DNA of 64,000 nucleotides. Source: Candidatus Gastranaerophilales bacterium. GTDB lineage: Bacteria; Cyanobacteriota; Vampirovibrionia; Gastranaerophilales; Gastranaerophilaceae. Each line of letters starts with the position of its first letter. Position 1 is the first letter of the stretch. Location: the NCBI GenBank assembly GCA_017402995.1, contig JAFQOV010000022.1, positions 62,001 to 126,000 on the forward strand, given 5' to 3'. The notes beneath the pieces were generated by a model. The model searched no databases and was not told the DNA's origin. It worked only from the letters and a program-made list of their open reading frames with translations. Shown here in pieces: positions 49,889-59,734 of this stretch. Made by a program: the position numbers and the translations under genes.

Positions 49889-50746
49889 TTACTCCGCAAT
49901 CATTTTTCTCGTATATAATTCTTTGTAAAATTCTTTTTGGTGAATTTCATATTCGCCTTCGCGCTCTAAAAACAAAAGTGCAATAAATGCAGAGCTTCTA
50001 TCAAACCCCAATAAACAAAGTTCACGAAGTTCGATTTGCTCCTCGCGAGATAAAATCTGTGCAAGATTTTGTCTCATTTTTTCAACAACTTCTTCAACAT
50101 ATTCTTCATGTGCAAGTTCTTTAATATCAGAAGCTTTAAGGCTTGCGTAGTTTCTGACTCTGCGTTCTTTTTTATCTAGCGCAGATTTAATAGCATATTT
50201 TTTTTCTAATTCTTCATAAAATTGAATATGGCGAATTAAGTCTTTTAATGTCACTGTTCTTTTGCGATTTAAACGAACAGAGGTGCGTCGTTGTAATACT
50301 TCGTCAAAAGAAACAACATTGTTTGTTGGAAATTGCATTTGCTCAGCGTCATCAAACTCAAATTCATCATCTTCAAAATAATCTAATGGTTCTGGTTCAA
50401 AATCGTTAATTGAAATTCCTTGGAAAATATCTGATTTAATTTTTAATAACGTTGCAGAAAATAAAATTGCTTTTCCGACAGAACGCAAGTTTGCTTGTTT
50501 TAATTCGGCAATTCTTGCCATATATTTATCATACAAATCAACAATATCAATATTCCAAGGGTCAACTTTGCCCATGCGAACCAAATCAAGAATAATTTCA
50601 ATAGCATCTGTTTGCACGTCTTTTTTAATTCCAGACTTCGAAACAAATTCAATATTTGAACCAAAATCCACAGAACCATCTAAGACTGTAAGTTCATCAT
50701 AAAATGCTTTATTTTCTTTGTAAAACTCGCTAACTGCTTCTGACAT
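49889..50746 (-). CDS. scpA: Segregation and condensation protein A (kleisin)
   Basis: The 285-residue protein has the N-terminal kleisin helix region DAIEIILDLVRMGKVDPWNI, then DIVDLYDKYMARI and AILFSATLLKIKSD. An acidic linker (about 125-145) leads to a C-terminal winged helix (ELRELCLLGFDRSSAFIALLFLERE). It bridges the two SMC heads. Located 1 bp after smc. Confidence 0.93.
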   Translation of the reverse strand: MSEAVSEFYKENKAFYDELTVLDGSVDFGSNIEFVSKSGIKKDVQTDAIEIILDLVRMGKVDPWNIDIVDLYDKYMARIAELKQANLRSVGKAILFSATLLKIKSDIFQGISINDFEPEPLDYFEDDEFEFDDAEQMQFPTNNVVSFDEVLQRRTSVRLNRKRTVTLKDLIRHIQFYEELEKKYAIKSALDKKERRVRNYASLKASDIKELAHEEYVEEVVEKMRQNLAQILSREEQIELRELCLLGFDRSSAFIALLFLEREGEYEIHQKEFYKELYTRKMIAE

Positions 50747-50747
50747 A

Positions 50748-53700
50748 CTATTCCTTTATCTTAATACCAGATATTTTGGTCACACCTTTGTCTTTCTGTG
50801 TAACCCCAATCATTCTATCGGCATTATCTAACATTGGCTTTCTTAATGATACCACAACAAATTGTGCAGTTTTAGATTGATTTGTAATAATTGTTGATAA
50901 TCTTTCAACGTTTGGTCCATCAAGGTGCATATCGACCTCATCAAATGCGTAAAATGGACTTGGTAAATATTTTTGAATTGCAAACACAAAAGCTAGCGCC
51001 GTTAATGATTTTTCGCCACCAGACATGCCTGCAAGTTTTTGATTTTTCTTGTCACGAATATTTGCAACAAAAGTTAGACCACCAGCAAATGGATCGTCTT
51101 CATTTTCAAGACACAAGCTTCCAGAGCCTTCTGAAAGTTGAGCAAAGACTTCTTTAAAGTTTGCGTTAATTGCATGGTAAGCTTCTAGGAAGGTTTCTTT
51201 TTTAAGGCTTTGATAGCCATTCATTCTTGTTTTAATTTCATTTTTTTCGTTTTCTAATGTTTGAACTTTTTCTTTATATGAATTTTGACGCTCCATAACC
51301 TCATCAAACTCATTTAAAGCGCGCATGTTAACGTCACCTAAATCGTCCATTTTCTTTTGTAATTTAGCTATTTTTGCATTAATTTCATCTAATGGCGTAT
51401 CGATTTGCTCAAGTTCTTTTGGGTTAATTCCTTGTTCTTCAAATTCTTTTAAAATTGTTTCTAACAATGGCTCTAATTCGCGCCTTCTGGCTTTGTAGCT
51501 TTCTTCCTGTTCTGCTAATCTTTCAAGGTCATCTTCTGTTTTATTTTTAGCAGATTTTGCGTTCAATAAAGCTTCTTGAACCTCGTCTCTTTTTGTTTGT
51601 AGTTCAACCAGAGTTTTTCCAAGCTCTTCAATTTGAGCTTCTAATTCTTTAATTTCTTCTTGAACAACAACCATTTCAGAAGCAAATTGTTCTTTTTCAA
51701 CTTTTAAATTTTCATTATCTGTTGTTAATTTTTTGATATCAACTTCTCTTGTTTGAATTTGAGTTTGTTGGAATTTGATTTGATTTTGATCTTTTTCAAT
51801 CTCATTTTCGATATTCATTATCGATTTTTCGATATTTTTGATTTCTTCTTCAACAGCAGATGTTTTTTCTTTTAATTTTTTAAGCTCACCTTCATCAATT
51901 AATTTTTCAACACTTTCAAGCTCTTCTTGTTTTTCTTGAAGCTTATCATTTAATTTGATGTGTTTATTTTCAATTAAATCTAATTCTTTAGAAAGTTTTG
52001 TGTTTCTTGCTTTTAGCTCTTTTAACTGTTCTTCGCCCGCTTTAATAATATCAGAAGCTGATTCGTTATTTGCAACTAAATTTTTAAGCTCAATTTTTGC
52101 AGAATTTAGCGCATTTAAAGAAGTGGAATGTTTGTGTCGCACATCTTCTAAACGACGCTCTAAATCTTTTTGTAAATTACCTAATTCAACAAGTTCTTTT
52201 TCGTAATCTTTTAAAGCTTTTTTGTATTTTTCAAGCTCTTTTTCTTGAGATTTATCAAAGAAGCTTGCGTTTTTCTTTTTCGCACCACCGGTGATTAAAC
52301 CGCTTTTTTCTGTAATATCACCATCAAGTGTAACGACTCTGTATTTTCCTGCTAGTTTTTTCGCAGTCGCTTCGCCTTCAACAACAATTGTTTCCCCGAG
52401 TGCGAAATAAAATGCGTCTAGATATTTATCATCAAAATCAATCAAATTAATTGCAAAATCAATAACTCCTTTTTCTTTTGGTAGTGTTAATTTTGCAGGT
52501 GTTTTTTTAATTATACTTAATGGGATAAAAGAAGCTCTGTCTCTTCCTTGAGAACGCAAAATTTGAATTGCTTTATATGCAACATCTTGATTGTCTACAA
52601 CGATAGAATAAGCTCTTGCGCCCATTGCAACGTTAATCGCATCAACATATTCTTGGTCAACTTCTGCAAGTTGTGCTAATGGTTCATGGACCCCAGCAAT
52701 TCTTGCGTTTAAAACCGTTTCAATACCAGAACCCATACCGACAGATTTATAAGCGTTTTTGTTTGCGTCTAAAATTGCAATTCTTTTTTGCGCTTGTTGA
52801 ATTTTAAAATATGTATCTTCTTTTTTAGATTTTGTTTTGTCCAATTCTTCAAATGTTTTTGTTTGAATGATTTTTGCTTCTTGAACTTCATTGTTCAATG
52901 TTTCAATTTGAAGATTTAATTTTTCTTTTTCGTTATTAAAAGCTTTGCTTGAATTGATTATTTTATCAAGCTTTTCTTTTGTTTCTTTGATTTTCGCTTC
53001 GTTATTTTTATATTCGCTATCAAGAGGCAATTGTTCTTTAATTAATTGAGTTTCAGAATCTTTTAAATCTTCTAATTCTTTTCTTAATTTGTTTCTATTT
53101 TGAATATGTTCATCAGCAGATTTATTCAAACCCGTCATTTCAGAAATGATTTTATCGAGTTGAGCTTTTTTTGCTTTTAAATCTGCCTGCATTGCTTTTA
53201 ATTGAAGGTCTTTATCTTCAATTGCTTTTTCGTATTCAAGAATTTTTTGCTTTTGAACTTCAATGCCGTTTTTATAGCTTTCAATAGCTTTTAAATTATC
53301 AAGTGTTGTTTTTTCACATTGCGCAACACCTGCGCTTTTGCGCTCATATGTACCTTTTTTCTCTTCAACAATTTTTTTAATTTCTAATTGTTTTTCTTCG
53401 CCTTGCGCTTTTACTTGCGCATTGATTTCGTCATATTTAATTCTTGTGTCTTCAATTTTTGTTTGAGCTTCTTTTAGCTTTTGGTTAAGCTCTTTTTTTT
53501 CTTTTGTTGCAGCCAAAATATTTTGGTGAACAAGTTCCAAAGAACGCACAACGTCGAAATATTTAGCGCTTTGAATTTGGTTTTCTAGTGCCGTTTTTTC
53601 GTCTTTAAATTTTTTATATTTAAGGGCAACTTCTCTTTCTTGTTTTAACTGTTCAATACGATTATCGATTTCACCCATTAAAATATTGGTATTCGCAACC

Positions 53701-54245
53701 CTGTCTTCAACGCTTTGTATTTGCTCTGTTGCAATGTTGATTTTTCTATCAAAATCAGCAGTACCAGCAATTTCGTCGATAATTTTTCTTCTTTCATTTG
53801 GCGAACATTTTGTAATTTCTGTAACGTCACCTTGCATCATGACGTTATAGCTATTTGGAGAAATATTATATTTTTCTAGCTCTAGGTGAATTTGGGTTAA
53901 AGTACAAGGTTTTTCATTGTAATAATAGTTTGATTGAACGCCATTTTTGCCTTTTTTAATATATCTTTTAATCGAAAATTCATTTTCATTATTATCATCT
54001 GAAAAAGTAACTTTAACAGAGGCTTCATTTCTTTTGTTATGATTTGTGATTAAATCTGCAACACCTTGCTCCGAACGCAGTGTGCGAGCTGTTGTTAACC
54101 CTAAAGCAAACAAAACGCTATCAATAATATTACTTTTTCCAGAACCATTTGGACCAGAAATCGCAGTAAAACCTTGCATTAAAGGAACGCTTACTTTGTT
54201 TGCGAATGATTTAAAGTTGTCAATTTCGATTTCTTTTATATACAT
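50748..54245 (-). CDS. smc: Chromosome segregation ATPase SMC
   Basis: The 1165-residue protein has the full SMC plan. Walker A GPNGSGKSNIIDSVLFALGL is followed by a coiled coil (about 165-490) and a hinge (about 500-640; GIETVLNARIAGVHEPLAQL, with the GG pair in ITGGAKKK). A second coil follows (to about 1010), then the signature LAGMSGGEKSLTALAFVFAI and Walker B FYAFDEVDMHLDG. It compacts and segregates the chromosome with ScpA and ScpB. A TTGACA occurs at 54309-54304 on this strand, but a well-spaced -10 was not found. Confidence 0.97.
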   Translation of the reverse strand: MYIKEIEIDNFKSFANKVSVPLMQGFTAISGPNGSGKSNIIDSVLFALGLTTARTLRSEQGVADLITNHNKRNEASVKVTFSDDNNENEFSIKRYIKKGKNGVQSNYYYNEKPCTLTQIHLELEKYNISPNSYNVMMQGDVTEITKCSPNERRKIIDEIAGTADFDRKINIATEQIQSVEDRVANTNILMGEIDNRIEQLKQEREVALKYKKFKDEKTALENQIQSAKYFDVVRSLELVHQNILAATKEKKELNQKLKEAQTKIEDTRIKYDEINAQVKAQGEEKQLEIKKIVEEKKGTYERKSAGVAQCEKTTLDNLKAIESYKNGIEVQKQKILEYEKAIEDKDLQLKAMQADLKAKKAQLDKIISEMTGLNKSADEHIQNRNKLRKELEDLKDSETQLIKEQLPLDSEYKNNEAKIKETKEKLDKIINSSKAFNNEKEKLNLQIETLNNEVQEAKIIQTKTFEELDKTKSKKEDTYFKIQQAQKRIAILDANKNAYKSVGMGSGIETVLNARIAGVHEPLAQLAEVDQEYVDAINVAMGARAYSIVVDNQDVAYKAIQILRSQGRDRASFIPLSIIKKTPAKLTLPKEKGVIDFAINLIDFDDKYLDAFYFALGETIVVEGEATAKKLAGKYRVVTLDGDITEKSGLITGGAKKKNASFFDKSQEKELEKYKKALKDYEKELVELGNLQKDLERRLEDVRHKHSTSLNALNSAKIELKNLVANNESASDIIKAGEEQLKELKARNTKLSKELDLIENKHIKLNDKLQEKQEELESVEKLIDEGELKKLKEKTSAVEEEIKNIEKSIMNIENEIEKDQNQIKFQQTQIQTREVDIKKLTTDNENLKVEKEQFASEMVVVQEEIKELEAQIEELGKTLVELQTKRDEVQEALLNAKSAKNKTEDDLERLAEQEESYKARRRELEPLLETILKEFEEQGINPKELEQIDTPLDEINAKIAKLQKKMDDLGDVNMRALNEFDEVMERQNSYKEKVQTLENEKNEIKTRMNGYQSLKKETFLEAYHAINANFKEVFAQLSEGSGSLCLENEDDPFAGGLTFVANIRDKKNQKLAGMSGGEKSLTALAFVFAIQKYLPSPFYAFDEVDMHLDGPNVERLSTIITNQSKTAQFVVVSLRKPMLDNADRMIGVTQKDKGVTKISGIKIKE

Positions 54246-54323
54246 TTAGCTAATCTATAAACCCTAGTCTAGTATATTAATTACACTATAAACAGACCCA
54301 TGCTGTCAAATTATATATAAAAA

Positions 54324-55643
54324 TTAATATCTATTTATTATGTAATTATATTTTTCGTTTTTATTTTTATTTAATTCTAAATAATTGTCTTTTAAGAAAT
54401 TAATTCTTGAAAATGGAAAGAACATGAAATTTGCTCTGCCAATGACTCTATTTTTGTCTAAAAAGCCCCAAAAACGACTGTCTTGCGAATTTCCTCTGTT
54501 ATCTCCCATCATAAAATAATGACCTTGCGGAACAACAAAAGGACCGCAGAACATATCACTTTTGCAAGGTGTCCAATCGATTTTAGAATCAATATATGGC
54601 TCTTGCAAAGGAAGGTCATTAATATAAACTTGATATTCGCCCAAAAGATTTTGTTTAACCTCAAATTTTTCACCTGGAAGCGCAATTAATCTTTTAATAT
54701 ATGCAACATCTTTACAAAAAATGCCAGATAATCTTGATAAAATTGCAAGAGGTGAATTAGACAATTCTACATCAGGTGGGTAAAAGACCAAAATGTCTCC
54801 CCTTTTTGCCTCTTTATGATATGGAAAATCTAGCTTTTCAACAAAAACTCTGTCGCGCTCTAAAATTATTGGTCGCATAGACCCAGTTGGAATCCAGCGC
54901 AATTCACCAATAAAATAACGAATTATAATCACGCAAAAGATAACAAACACAAGCGTTTTAGCAATTTCAACGCCAAATTTCATATCTTTTTCATTTTCAT
55001 CTGTAACATTATCAAAAAGAATTTTTTTCAAGAAATATACAAAACCTTTTTCTTTAGTTTTTTTGAAAAATTGAATTAGCGCTTCTTTTTTTTCAATATA
55101 AAGGTTTTTAACGTTAGTTTTTGATTGGCTAAAAATTTCTTTAAAATCAAAAAAGACATGCAAGCAAATTAACCAAATTATTAAAGACAATGTTATCAAC
55201 ATAAAAAACACTTGCAAAGCGCGATATGGCTTGTGATATGGATTATGGATTGAATTTAAACCAATCAATTTGCCGTTTTGCGTGTTTTCAAAAACATAAT
55301 CTGAGATTTGATTAATGAAATCAGTTTTATTTTCATCTAATTTATATGGTAAAACAATAATCAACTTGTTTTCGATTTTTTTATTTTCAAAATCAAACCC
55401 ATCATAATTTTGGTACTTATCTAAATAAGCAAACTTAATACCAAGAGAAGAAAGCTTTTTGCTTAGTTTTTCATCTGTCAAATTACTTGTCTTATAAGAA
55501 TATTCCAAAAGCGTTCCGCGTTTAAAAATGTAGTTTATTTCTTGCGTATTTTGGTTGTAAACCAAGCAAATCAAAGCAAAAATCAACAAAAAAAGTATTA
55601 ATTTAATTTTTTCATTTATAATATTTTTTATTTTATTAAACAA
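54324..55643 (-). CDS. lepB: Signal peptidase I with long N-terminal extension
   Basis: The 439-residue protein has the S26 catalytic domain at about 245-425. Box B has Ser255 (PTGSMRP), box D has Lys317 (YIKRLIALPGE) and box E GDNRGNSQDSRFWG is present. The first ~220 residues are unusual: a TM at 13-29, a periplasmic-looking domain (30-140) with YSYKTSNLTDEKLSKKL, a second TM (144-165) and a charged segment, before the usual TM (227-243). The extension is not needed for catalysis in other bacteria, so it may add substrate or partner specificity. It lies 2 bp after the prenyl synthase gene. Confidence 0.93.
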   Translation of the reverse strand: MFNKIKNIINEKIKLILFLLIFALICLVYNQNTQEINYIFKRGTLLEYSYKTSNLTDEKLSKKLSSLGIKFAYLDKYQNYDGFDFENKKIENKLIIVLPYKLDENKTDFINQISDYVFENTQNGKLIGLNSIHNPYHKPYRALQVFFMLITLSLIIWLICLHVFFDFKEIFSQSKTNVKNLYIEKKEALIQFFKKTKEKGFVYFLKKILFDNVTDENEKDMKFGVEIAKTLVFVIFCVIIIRYFIGELRWIPTGSMRPIILERDRVFVEKLDFPYHKEAKRGDILVFYPPDVELSNSPLAILSRLSGIFCKDVAYIKRLIALPGEKFEVKQNLLGEYQVYINDLPLQEPYIDSKIDWTPCKSDMFCGPFVVPQGHYFMMGDNRGNSQDSRFWGFLDKNRVIGRANFMFFPFSRINFLKDNYLELNKNKNEKYNYIINRY

Positions 55644-55645
55644 AA

Positions 55646-56530
55646 CTAACTCCCCAGCGTCTTTATAATAAGCTCTTTGAGTGCATTTTTATATGCCGAA
55701 TTTTCAATTTTTTCTAAATTATCGAGTGAAAGTTTTTTAATTTCATTCATTTTTTCTATCGATAATTTAATATATTTATCAAACTTTTCGTTGGAAAAAT
55801 CGATTTTTCCAATTGGATTTTCCTTTGAAAAGTATATCACAGGCAAAGTGTAGTTGCCATTTTTGTAATCTGATAAATCTTTTTTAAAATTATCTATATC
55901 ATTTTTAATTTGAAAAGCTAAAGAATAATTTTTAACACATTCAATAATTTTATTTTTTTCAGCTAAATCATTTTCGCAAAACTCAAACAAAGCTTCAATC
56001 CCAGCCAAGAAAAGATTGCCTGTTTTATTGAAAGTTTTATCTAAATATCCATCAATTGATAACACTTTATTTTTATTTTCATACTGCAAAATTTCTGCTT
56101 GAATTGTCTTTAAAATTTTATTAGAAAATATTGCTACAATTTCCTTTTTTTCATTTGATAAAACCTTGAGTGCAAGACTTAATAAAAAATCGCCCTCTAA
56201 AATTGCAAGTTTTGAACTATATTTTTCAAAAAAAGTTAATTTTTCGCGTCTTTTAGTTTCTTCATCAATAACATCATCATGTAACAATGATGCGCTATGC
56301 AATAATTCTGTTGCAAGGGCAATATTTAAAACATCTTTTTCAATTTTTAAAATTTTTGAAATTAGATATATAAAAATAACTCTTAATCTTTTTGGCTTGT
56401 TAAACAAAAAAGAAATCAAATCATCTTTTAAAAAATTATTTTGCTCTTCAATCAAACCTTTTAATTTTTGCTCAAAAATATCAAGGTCAGATTGTATTGG
56501 GGATATTATTTTTTTAAATTCTTTATCCAT
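55646..56530 (-). CDS. Polyprenyl diphosphate synthase-like (trans type)
   Basis: The 294-residue protein has the first aspartate-rich motif DDVID (85-89, in LLHDDVIDEETKRRE). The second, usually DDxxD after FQ, reads NDIDN (in FQIKNDIDNF), so two metal-binding Asp are Asn. The product-length region has no bulky pattern that fixes chain length. It could make the C40-C50 quinone side chain or another lipid carrier, but the altered second motif leaves open a non-catalytic partner subunit as in heterodimeric synthases. In a run with the aminopeptidase and lepB genes. Confidence 0.82.
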   Translation of the reverse strand: MDKEFKKIISPIQSDLDIFEQKLKGLIEEQNNFLKDDLISFLFNKPKRLRVIFIYLISKILKIEKDVLNIALATELLHSASLLHDDVIDEETKRREKLTFFEKYSSKLAILEGDFLLSLALKVLSNEKKEIVAIFSNKILKTIQAEILQYENKNKVLSIDGYLDKTFNKTGNLFLAGIEALFEFCENDLAEKNKIIECVKNYSLAFQIKNDIDNFKKDLSDYKNGNYTLPVIYFSKENPIGKIDFSNEKFDKYIKLSIEKMNEIKKLSLDNLEKIENSAYKNALKELIIKTLGS

Positions 56531-56531
56531 T

Positions 56532-57638
56532 TTAAATAATAAATTTGCCGTTTTGATAGATTAAATTACCATCAGCATATATTTCGCCGCCATTTTTCAT
56601 GTTTTTAATCATATCCCAATGAAGTCCAGATTGGTTTTTCCCGCCAGCTTCAGGATAACTTGCACCAAACGCAACATGAATTGAACCGCCGATTTTTTCA
56701 TCAAACAAAATGTTTCCTGTAACATCTTGAACTCTTTCGTTTGTCCCAATTGCAATTTCGCCAACAAAACGAGAGCCGCTGTCCATGTTTAACATACTTT
56801 GTAAAAAGTCATTTCCAACTTCAGCAGAAGCGTTAACAACCTTGCCATCAACAAGTTCAATATAAACCTCTTTAGATGTTGAACCATGGTAATTTTGAGG
56901 AAAATCAAAATATATTTTGCCGTTCGCACTATCTTCAACAGGAGATGTGAAAATTTCACCATCTGGAAAATTCATATTCCCAGAACAAGGTACCCAAGTT
57001 CTTCCAGAAGTTGAAAAAGTAACGTCTGTTTTTTCTCCAACAAAACGATAAGTTGAATATTTATTTAAAATTTCAGCCAATCTTTTTTGTTCATTATCAA
57101 TTTCAATCCACTTTTGAACAGGATTTTCTAAATCTAAATAACAAGCGTTAATTAAAAATTCGCTATATTCTTCTAGACTCATATTAGCTTCTTGCGCAAG
57201 TGCATTTGTTGGATAATCCGCTATAACCCAGCGCATTTCATTTTTCGCACTTCTTTCAAGCCTTCTAGATAAAACAGGGCGGGTTGCGTTTGAACGTTTT
57301 GCAAGCTTTTGAGCGTCTGCATTTGCCATGTTTTTAATATTACTTGGAGCGCCGATAAAAATCATGACATCTGCAAGTTCGACTTCTTGTTTTGTCATTT
57401 CATCAATATATTCAAGTTGTTCATCAGACGCATATTTAATAAATGTCTCAGCCAACTCGTCCATTGATGTTCTAACGATAGGATTTGCGCCTTTAATTAA
57501 ACATGCTTTATATATCTCTTTAACTAAGGGTTGTGCTTCATAGCCCCTCGCGTAAATTATTACCAAATCATTTTTTTTAACTGAAGTTGAATAATCAACC
57601 AATACATCAGCATATTTTTTAATTAAAGGATTAAACAT
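56532..57638 (-). CDS. M29 family aminopeptidase
   Basis: The 368-residue protein begins MFNPLIKKYADVLVDYSTSV, typical of M29 (thermophilic aminopeptidase T). Later come TSGRTWVPCSGNMNFPDGEIFTSP (metal-ligand Glu region), GSTSKEVYIELVDG, NASAEVGND, GEIAIGTNERV and, near the end, GGSIHVAFGASYPEAGGKNQ followed by SGLHWDMI, which hold the dinuclear metal ligands. ATG 57638 was chosen because GAGG lies about 9 nt upstream within the lpxA end. A longer frame to 57722 would overlap lpxA. Removes N-terminal amino acids from peptides in the cytosol. Confidence 0.93.
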   Translation of the reverse strand: MFNPLIKKYADVLVDYSTSVKKNDLVIIYARGYEAQPLVKEIYKACLIKGANPIVRTSMDELAETFIKYASDEQLEYIDEMTKQEVELADVMIFIGAPSNIKNMANADAQKLAKRSNATRPVLSRRLERSAKNEMRWVIADYPTNALAQEANMSLEEYSEFLINACYLDLENPVQKWIEIDNEQKRLAEILNKYSTYRFVGEKTDVTFSTSGRTWVPCSGNMNFPDGEIFTSPVEDSANGKIYFDFPQNYHGSTSKEVYIELVDGKVVNASAEVGNDFLQSMLNMDSGSRFVGEIAIGTNERVQDVTGNILFDEKIGGSIHVAFGASYPEAGGKNQSGLHWDMIKNMKNGGEIYADGNLIYQNGKFII

Positions 57639-57639
57639 C

Positions 57640-58446
57640 TTATTCTTCCTCTTGTGAACCTTGGAAAAATTCTTTTTTAGATTTGAAACCACAACCACGT
57701 TTTGAAGTTTTAACAAATTCAACTAATTTATCAACAAATTCATTGCCTTTAAATTCATTTTCAATTGCTTCAAGAGCTTGAGTTGTGTTATATTCGTCAC
57801 TTTTTAATAATCTAATTGCTTTATGAACAGCATCTCTAGTTGCTTTGTCAACTCCTCTGCGTCTTAAACCAATAGCATTTAAGCCAACAGGCAAGCAAGG
57901 AATGCCTTCAGCTTTGCAGTATGGAATAATATCTAAACGAGCCGCAGAAGCGCCAGAAACAATCGCCATATCACCAATTCTAAGGTTTTGATGAAATACG
58001 CTCATGCCACCCAAAAATGCACCAAAACCAACATGGCAATGTCCACCAAGAGTTGCAGCGTTTGCCATAATCACGTTGTCAGCTAATTCACAATTGTGTG
58101 CAACGTGAGTATATGCCATTAATAAGCAGTTGTTTCCAATGATTGTGTTATTTCCTTCGCCAGAAGCTCTATTGATTGTTGAAAATTCTCTAATCCAACA
58201 ATTTTCACCAACAATAACACCGGTTTTTTCGCCTTTATAGCCCAAATCTTGTGGTTCACCGCCGATTGAAGCAAAAGGTGAAACGCGGGTATTTTTGCCA
58301 ATGCGCGCAAATTGAATATTAGCATTTTCGCCAATTTTACAACCACTTTCAATGACAACATCTTCGCCAATTACGGCATATGCGCCAATTTGTACATCTT
58401 GTGCGATTTTTGCACTCTCGTGAATTACTGCAGTTTTGTGAATCAT
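57640..58446 (-). CDS. lpxA: UDP-GlcNAc acyltransferase LpxA
   Basis: LpxA (268 aa) adds the first acyl chain in lipid A synthesis. A left-handed beta-helix of hexapeptide repeats starts at residue 1 (IHKTAVIHESAKIAQDVQIG). The catalytic His lies in LMAYTHVAHNCELADNVIMA, and the C-terminal helical part contains GLNAIGLRRRGVDK. The last few residues (GSQEEE) overlap the ribosome site for the aminopeptidase. It lies between fabZ and the aminopeptidase, 10 bp after fabZ, and shows that the cell makes LPS. Confidence 0.96.
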   Translation of the reverse strand: MIHKTAVIHESAKIAQDVQIGAYAVIGEDVVIESGCKIGENANIQFARIGKNTRVSPFASIGGEPQDLGYKGEKTGVIVGENCWIREFSTINRASGEGNNTIIGNNCLLMAYTHVAHNCELADNVIMANAATLGGHCHVGFGAFLGGMSVFHQNLRIGDMAIVSGASAARLDIIPYCKAEGIPCLPVGLNAIGLRRRGVDKATRDAVHKAIRLLKSDEYNTTQALEAIENEFKGNEFVDKLVEFVKTSKRGCGFKSKKEFFQGSQEEE

Positions 58447-58456
58447 TTCTTACTTC

Positions 58457-58903
58457 CTATTTAACAGCAACTGTCATAACAGCTTCTGTACATAATTTAC
58501 CGTCTACATATGAACGACCCATACATTTTGCAATAGGTCCTTTTATTTTTATAATTTCTGTTTCCATATCTAATCTGTCCCCAGGGCGAACAATTGTTTT
58601 AAATTTTGCATTTTCAACCCCTGCAAACAAAGCTAATTTGCCTTTATATTGTTCAACCAACATCAAAATTGGCGCCGCTGTTTGCGCTAAAGCTTCAATT
58701 TGCAAAACACCTGGCATGATTGGATTGTTTGGAAAATGTCCTTGGAAAAATGGTTCATTAAATGAAACATTTTTATATCCTTTTGAATATTGCGCTGGAA
58801 CGCATTCTGTAATTCTATCAACCAATAAGAAAGGATATCTATGTGGCAACATATTTAATATTTCTTCATAGCCAAGAGAAATTGGCTCGATTATAGTATC
58901 CAT
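58457..58903 (-). CDS. fabZ: 3-hydroxyacyl-ACP dehydratase FabZ
   Basis: The 148-residue hotdog-fold protein has ILNMLPHRYPFLLVDRI, with the catalytic His, and GHFPNNPIMPGVLQIEALAQ, with the catalytic Glu. It dehydrates 3-hydroxyacyl-ACP in fatty acid synthesis and competes with LpxA and LpxD for hydroxyacyl-ACP, which explains its place between lpxC and lpxA. It begins directly after lpxC (no spacer). Confidence 0.97.
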   Translation of the reverse strand: MDTIIEPISLGYEEILNMLPHRYPFLLVDRITECVPAQYSKGYKNVSFNEPFFQGHFPNNPIMPGVLQIEALAQTAAPILMLVEQYKGKLALFAGVENAKFKTIVRPGDRLDMETEIIKIKGPIAKCMGRSYVDGKLCTEAVMTVAVK

Positions 58904-59734
58904 TTACTCTCCTTTGTTTAACGTTGCTTTTAATGTTTTGGCACACTCATAATGGAATGCATGCCCTGCTTCTTTAACTAATATGTTTGCGTTTATTTTT
59001 AAAGGATTAAATCCTGTTAAATATAAATCTCCGATTATATCAAGAATTTTGTGTTTTGCTGGTTCGTATTGACTTCTCAATGGAACTGTATAACCATCAT
59101 CTGTTAAACCAACAGTATTATCAATTGTCACACCTTTTGAATAGCCAGCCGCTTGAAATCTTTCAAGGTCTTTAAGATATCCAAAAGTGCGCGCTTCAAT
59201 AATTTCATTTATATTACTATCTTGATTTAAATTAACCCACCTGTTGTTTAAATCTGGGTGATTAAAGTTTACAGAATATGTTATTGTTGTTTTTTCTTCT
59301 TGAGGAATTAAAACAATTGACGAATGATTTTTTTGAAAAGTTACAGTTTCGTTTAATTTCTTAACTTCATCACTTTCGCCAACAAAACCAGCTTTTTCAA
59401 ATTCTTCAACCCAAATTTTAGCTGAGCCATCAAAAATCGGCATTTCAAAACCAACAGATGAAAAATAAACGTCTAGCGCATCTATTTCGCAAATCGCACA
59501 TGCTGCCATAAAATGTTCAACAAGAGCAATTTTGTTTTGTGCACCATTTTTAATATCTGCCAAAACAACGCAATGTTCAGTTGAAACAACGTTTTCAACA
59601 CATGCTTCAATAATTGAATTATTAATATGGAAACGAATTCCTTTTTCGTTTGATGGTTTAATTTCAAGCTCAACAGGTGCTGCAAACATTAAGCCAGCAC
59701 CTGATAATTTTATATTAGATTTTAGCGTCTTCAT
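58904..59734 (-). CDS. lpxC: UDP-3-O-acyl-N-acetylglucosamine deacetylase LpxC
   Basis: The 276-residue protein has the first zinc ligand in [17 protein letters not shown] and the HxxxD pair in [31 protein letters not shown] and [19 protein letters not shown] are further family blocks. It performs the committed zinc-dependent step of lipid A synthesis. The start overlaps the lpxD end by 20 bp. It is shorter than E. coli LpxC, as in cyanobacteria. Confidence 0.96.
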   Translation of the reverse strand: MKTLKSNIKLSGAGLMFAAPVELEIKPSNEKGIRFHINNSIIEACVENVVSTEHCVVLADIKNGAQNKIALVEHFMAACAICEIDALDVYFSSVGFEMPIFDGSAKIWVEEFEKAGFVGESDEVKKLNETVTFQKNHSSIVLIPQEEKTTITYSVNFNHPDLNNRWVNLNQDSNINEIIEARTFGYLKDLERFQAAGYSKGVTIDNTVGLTDDGYTVPLRSQYEPAKHKILDIIGDLYLTGFNPLKINANILVKEAGHAFHYECAKTLKATLNKGE

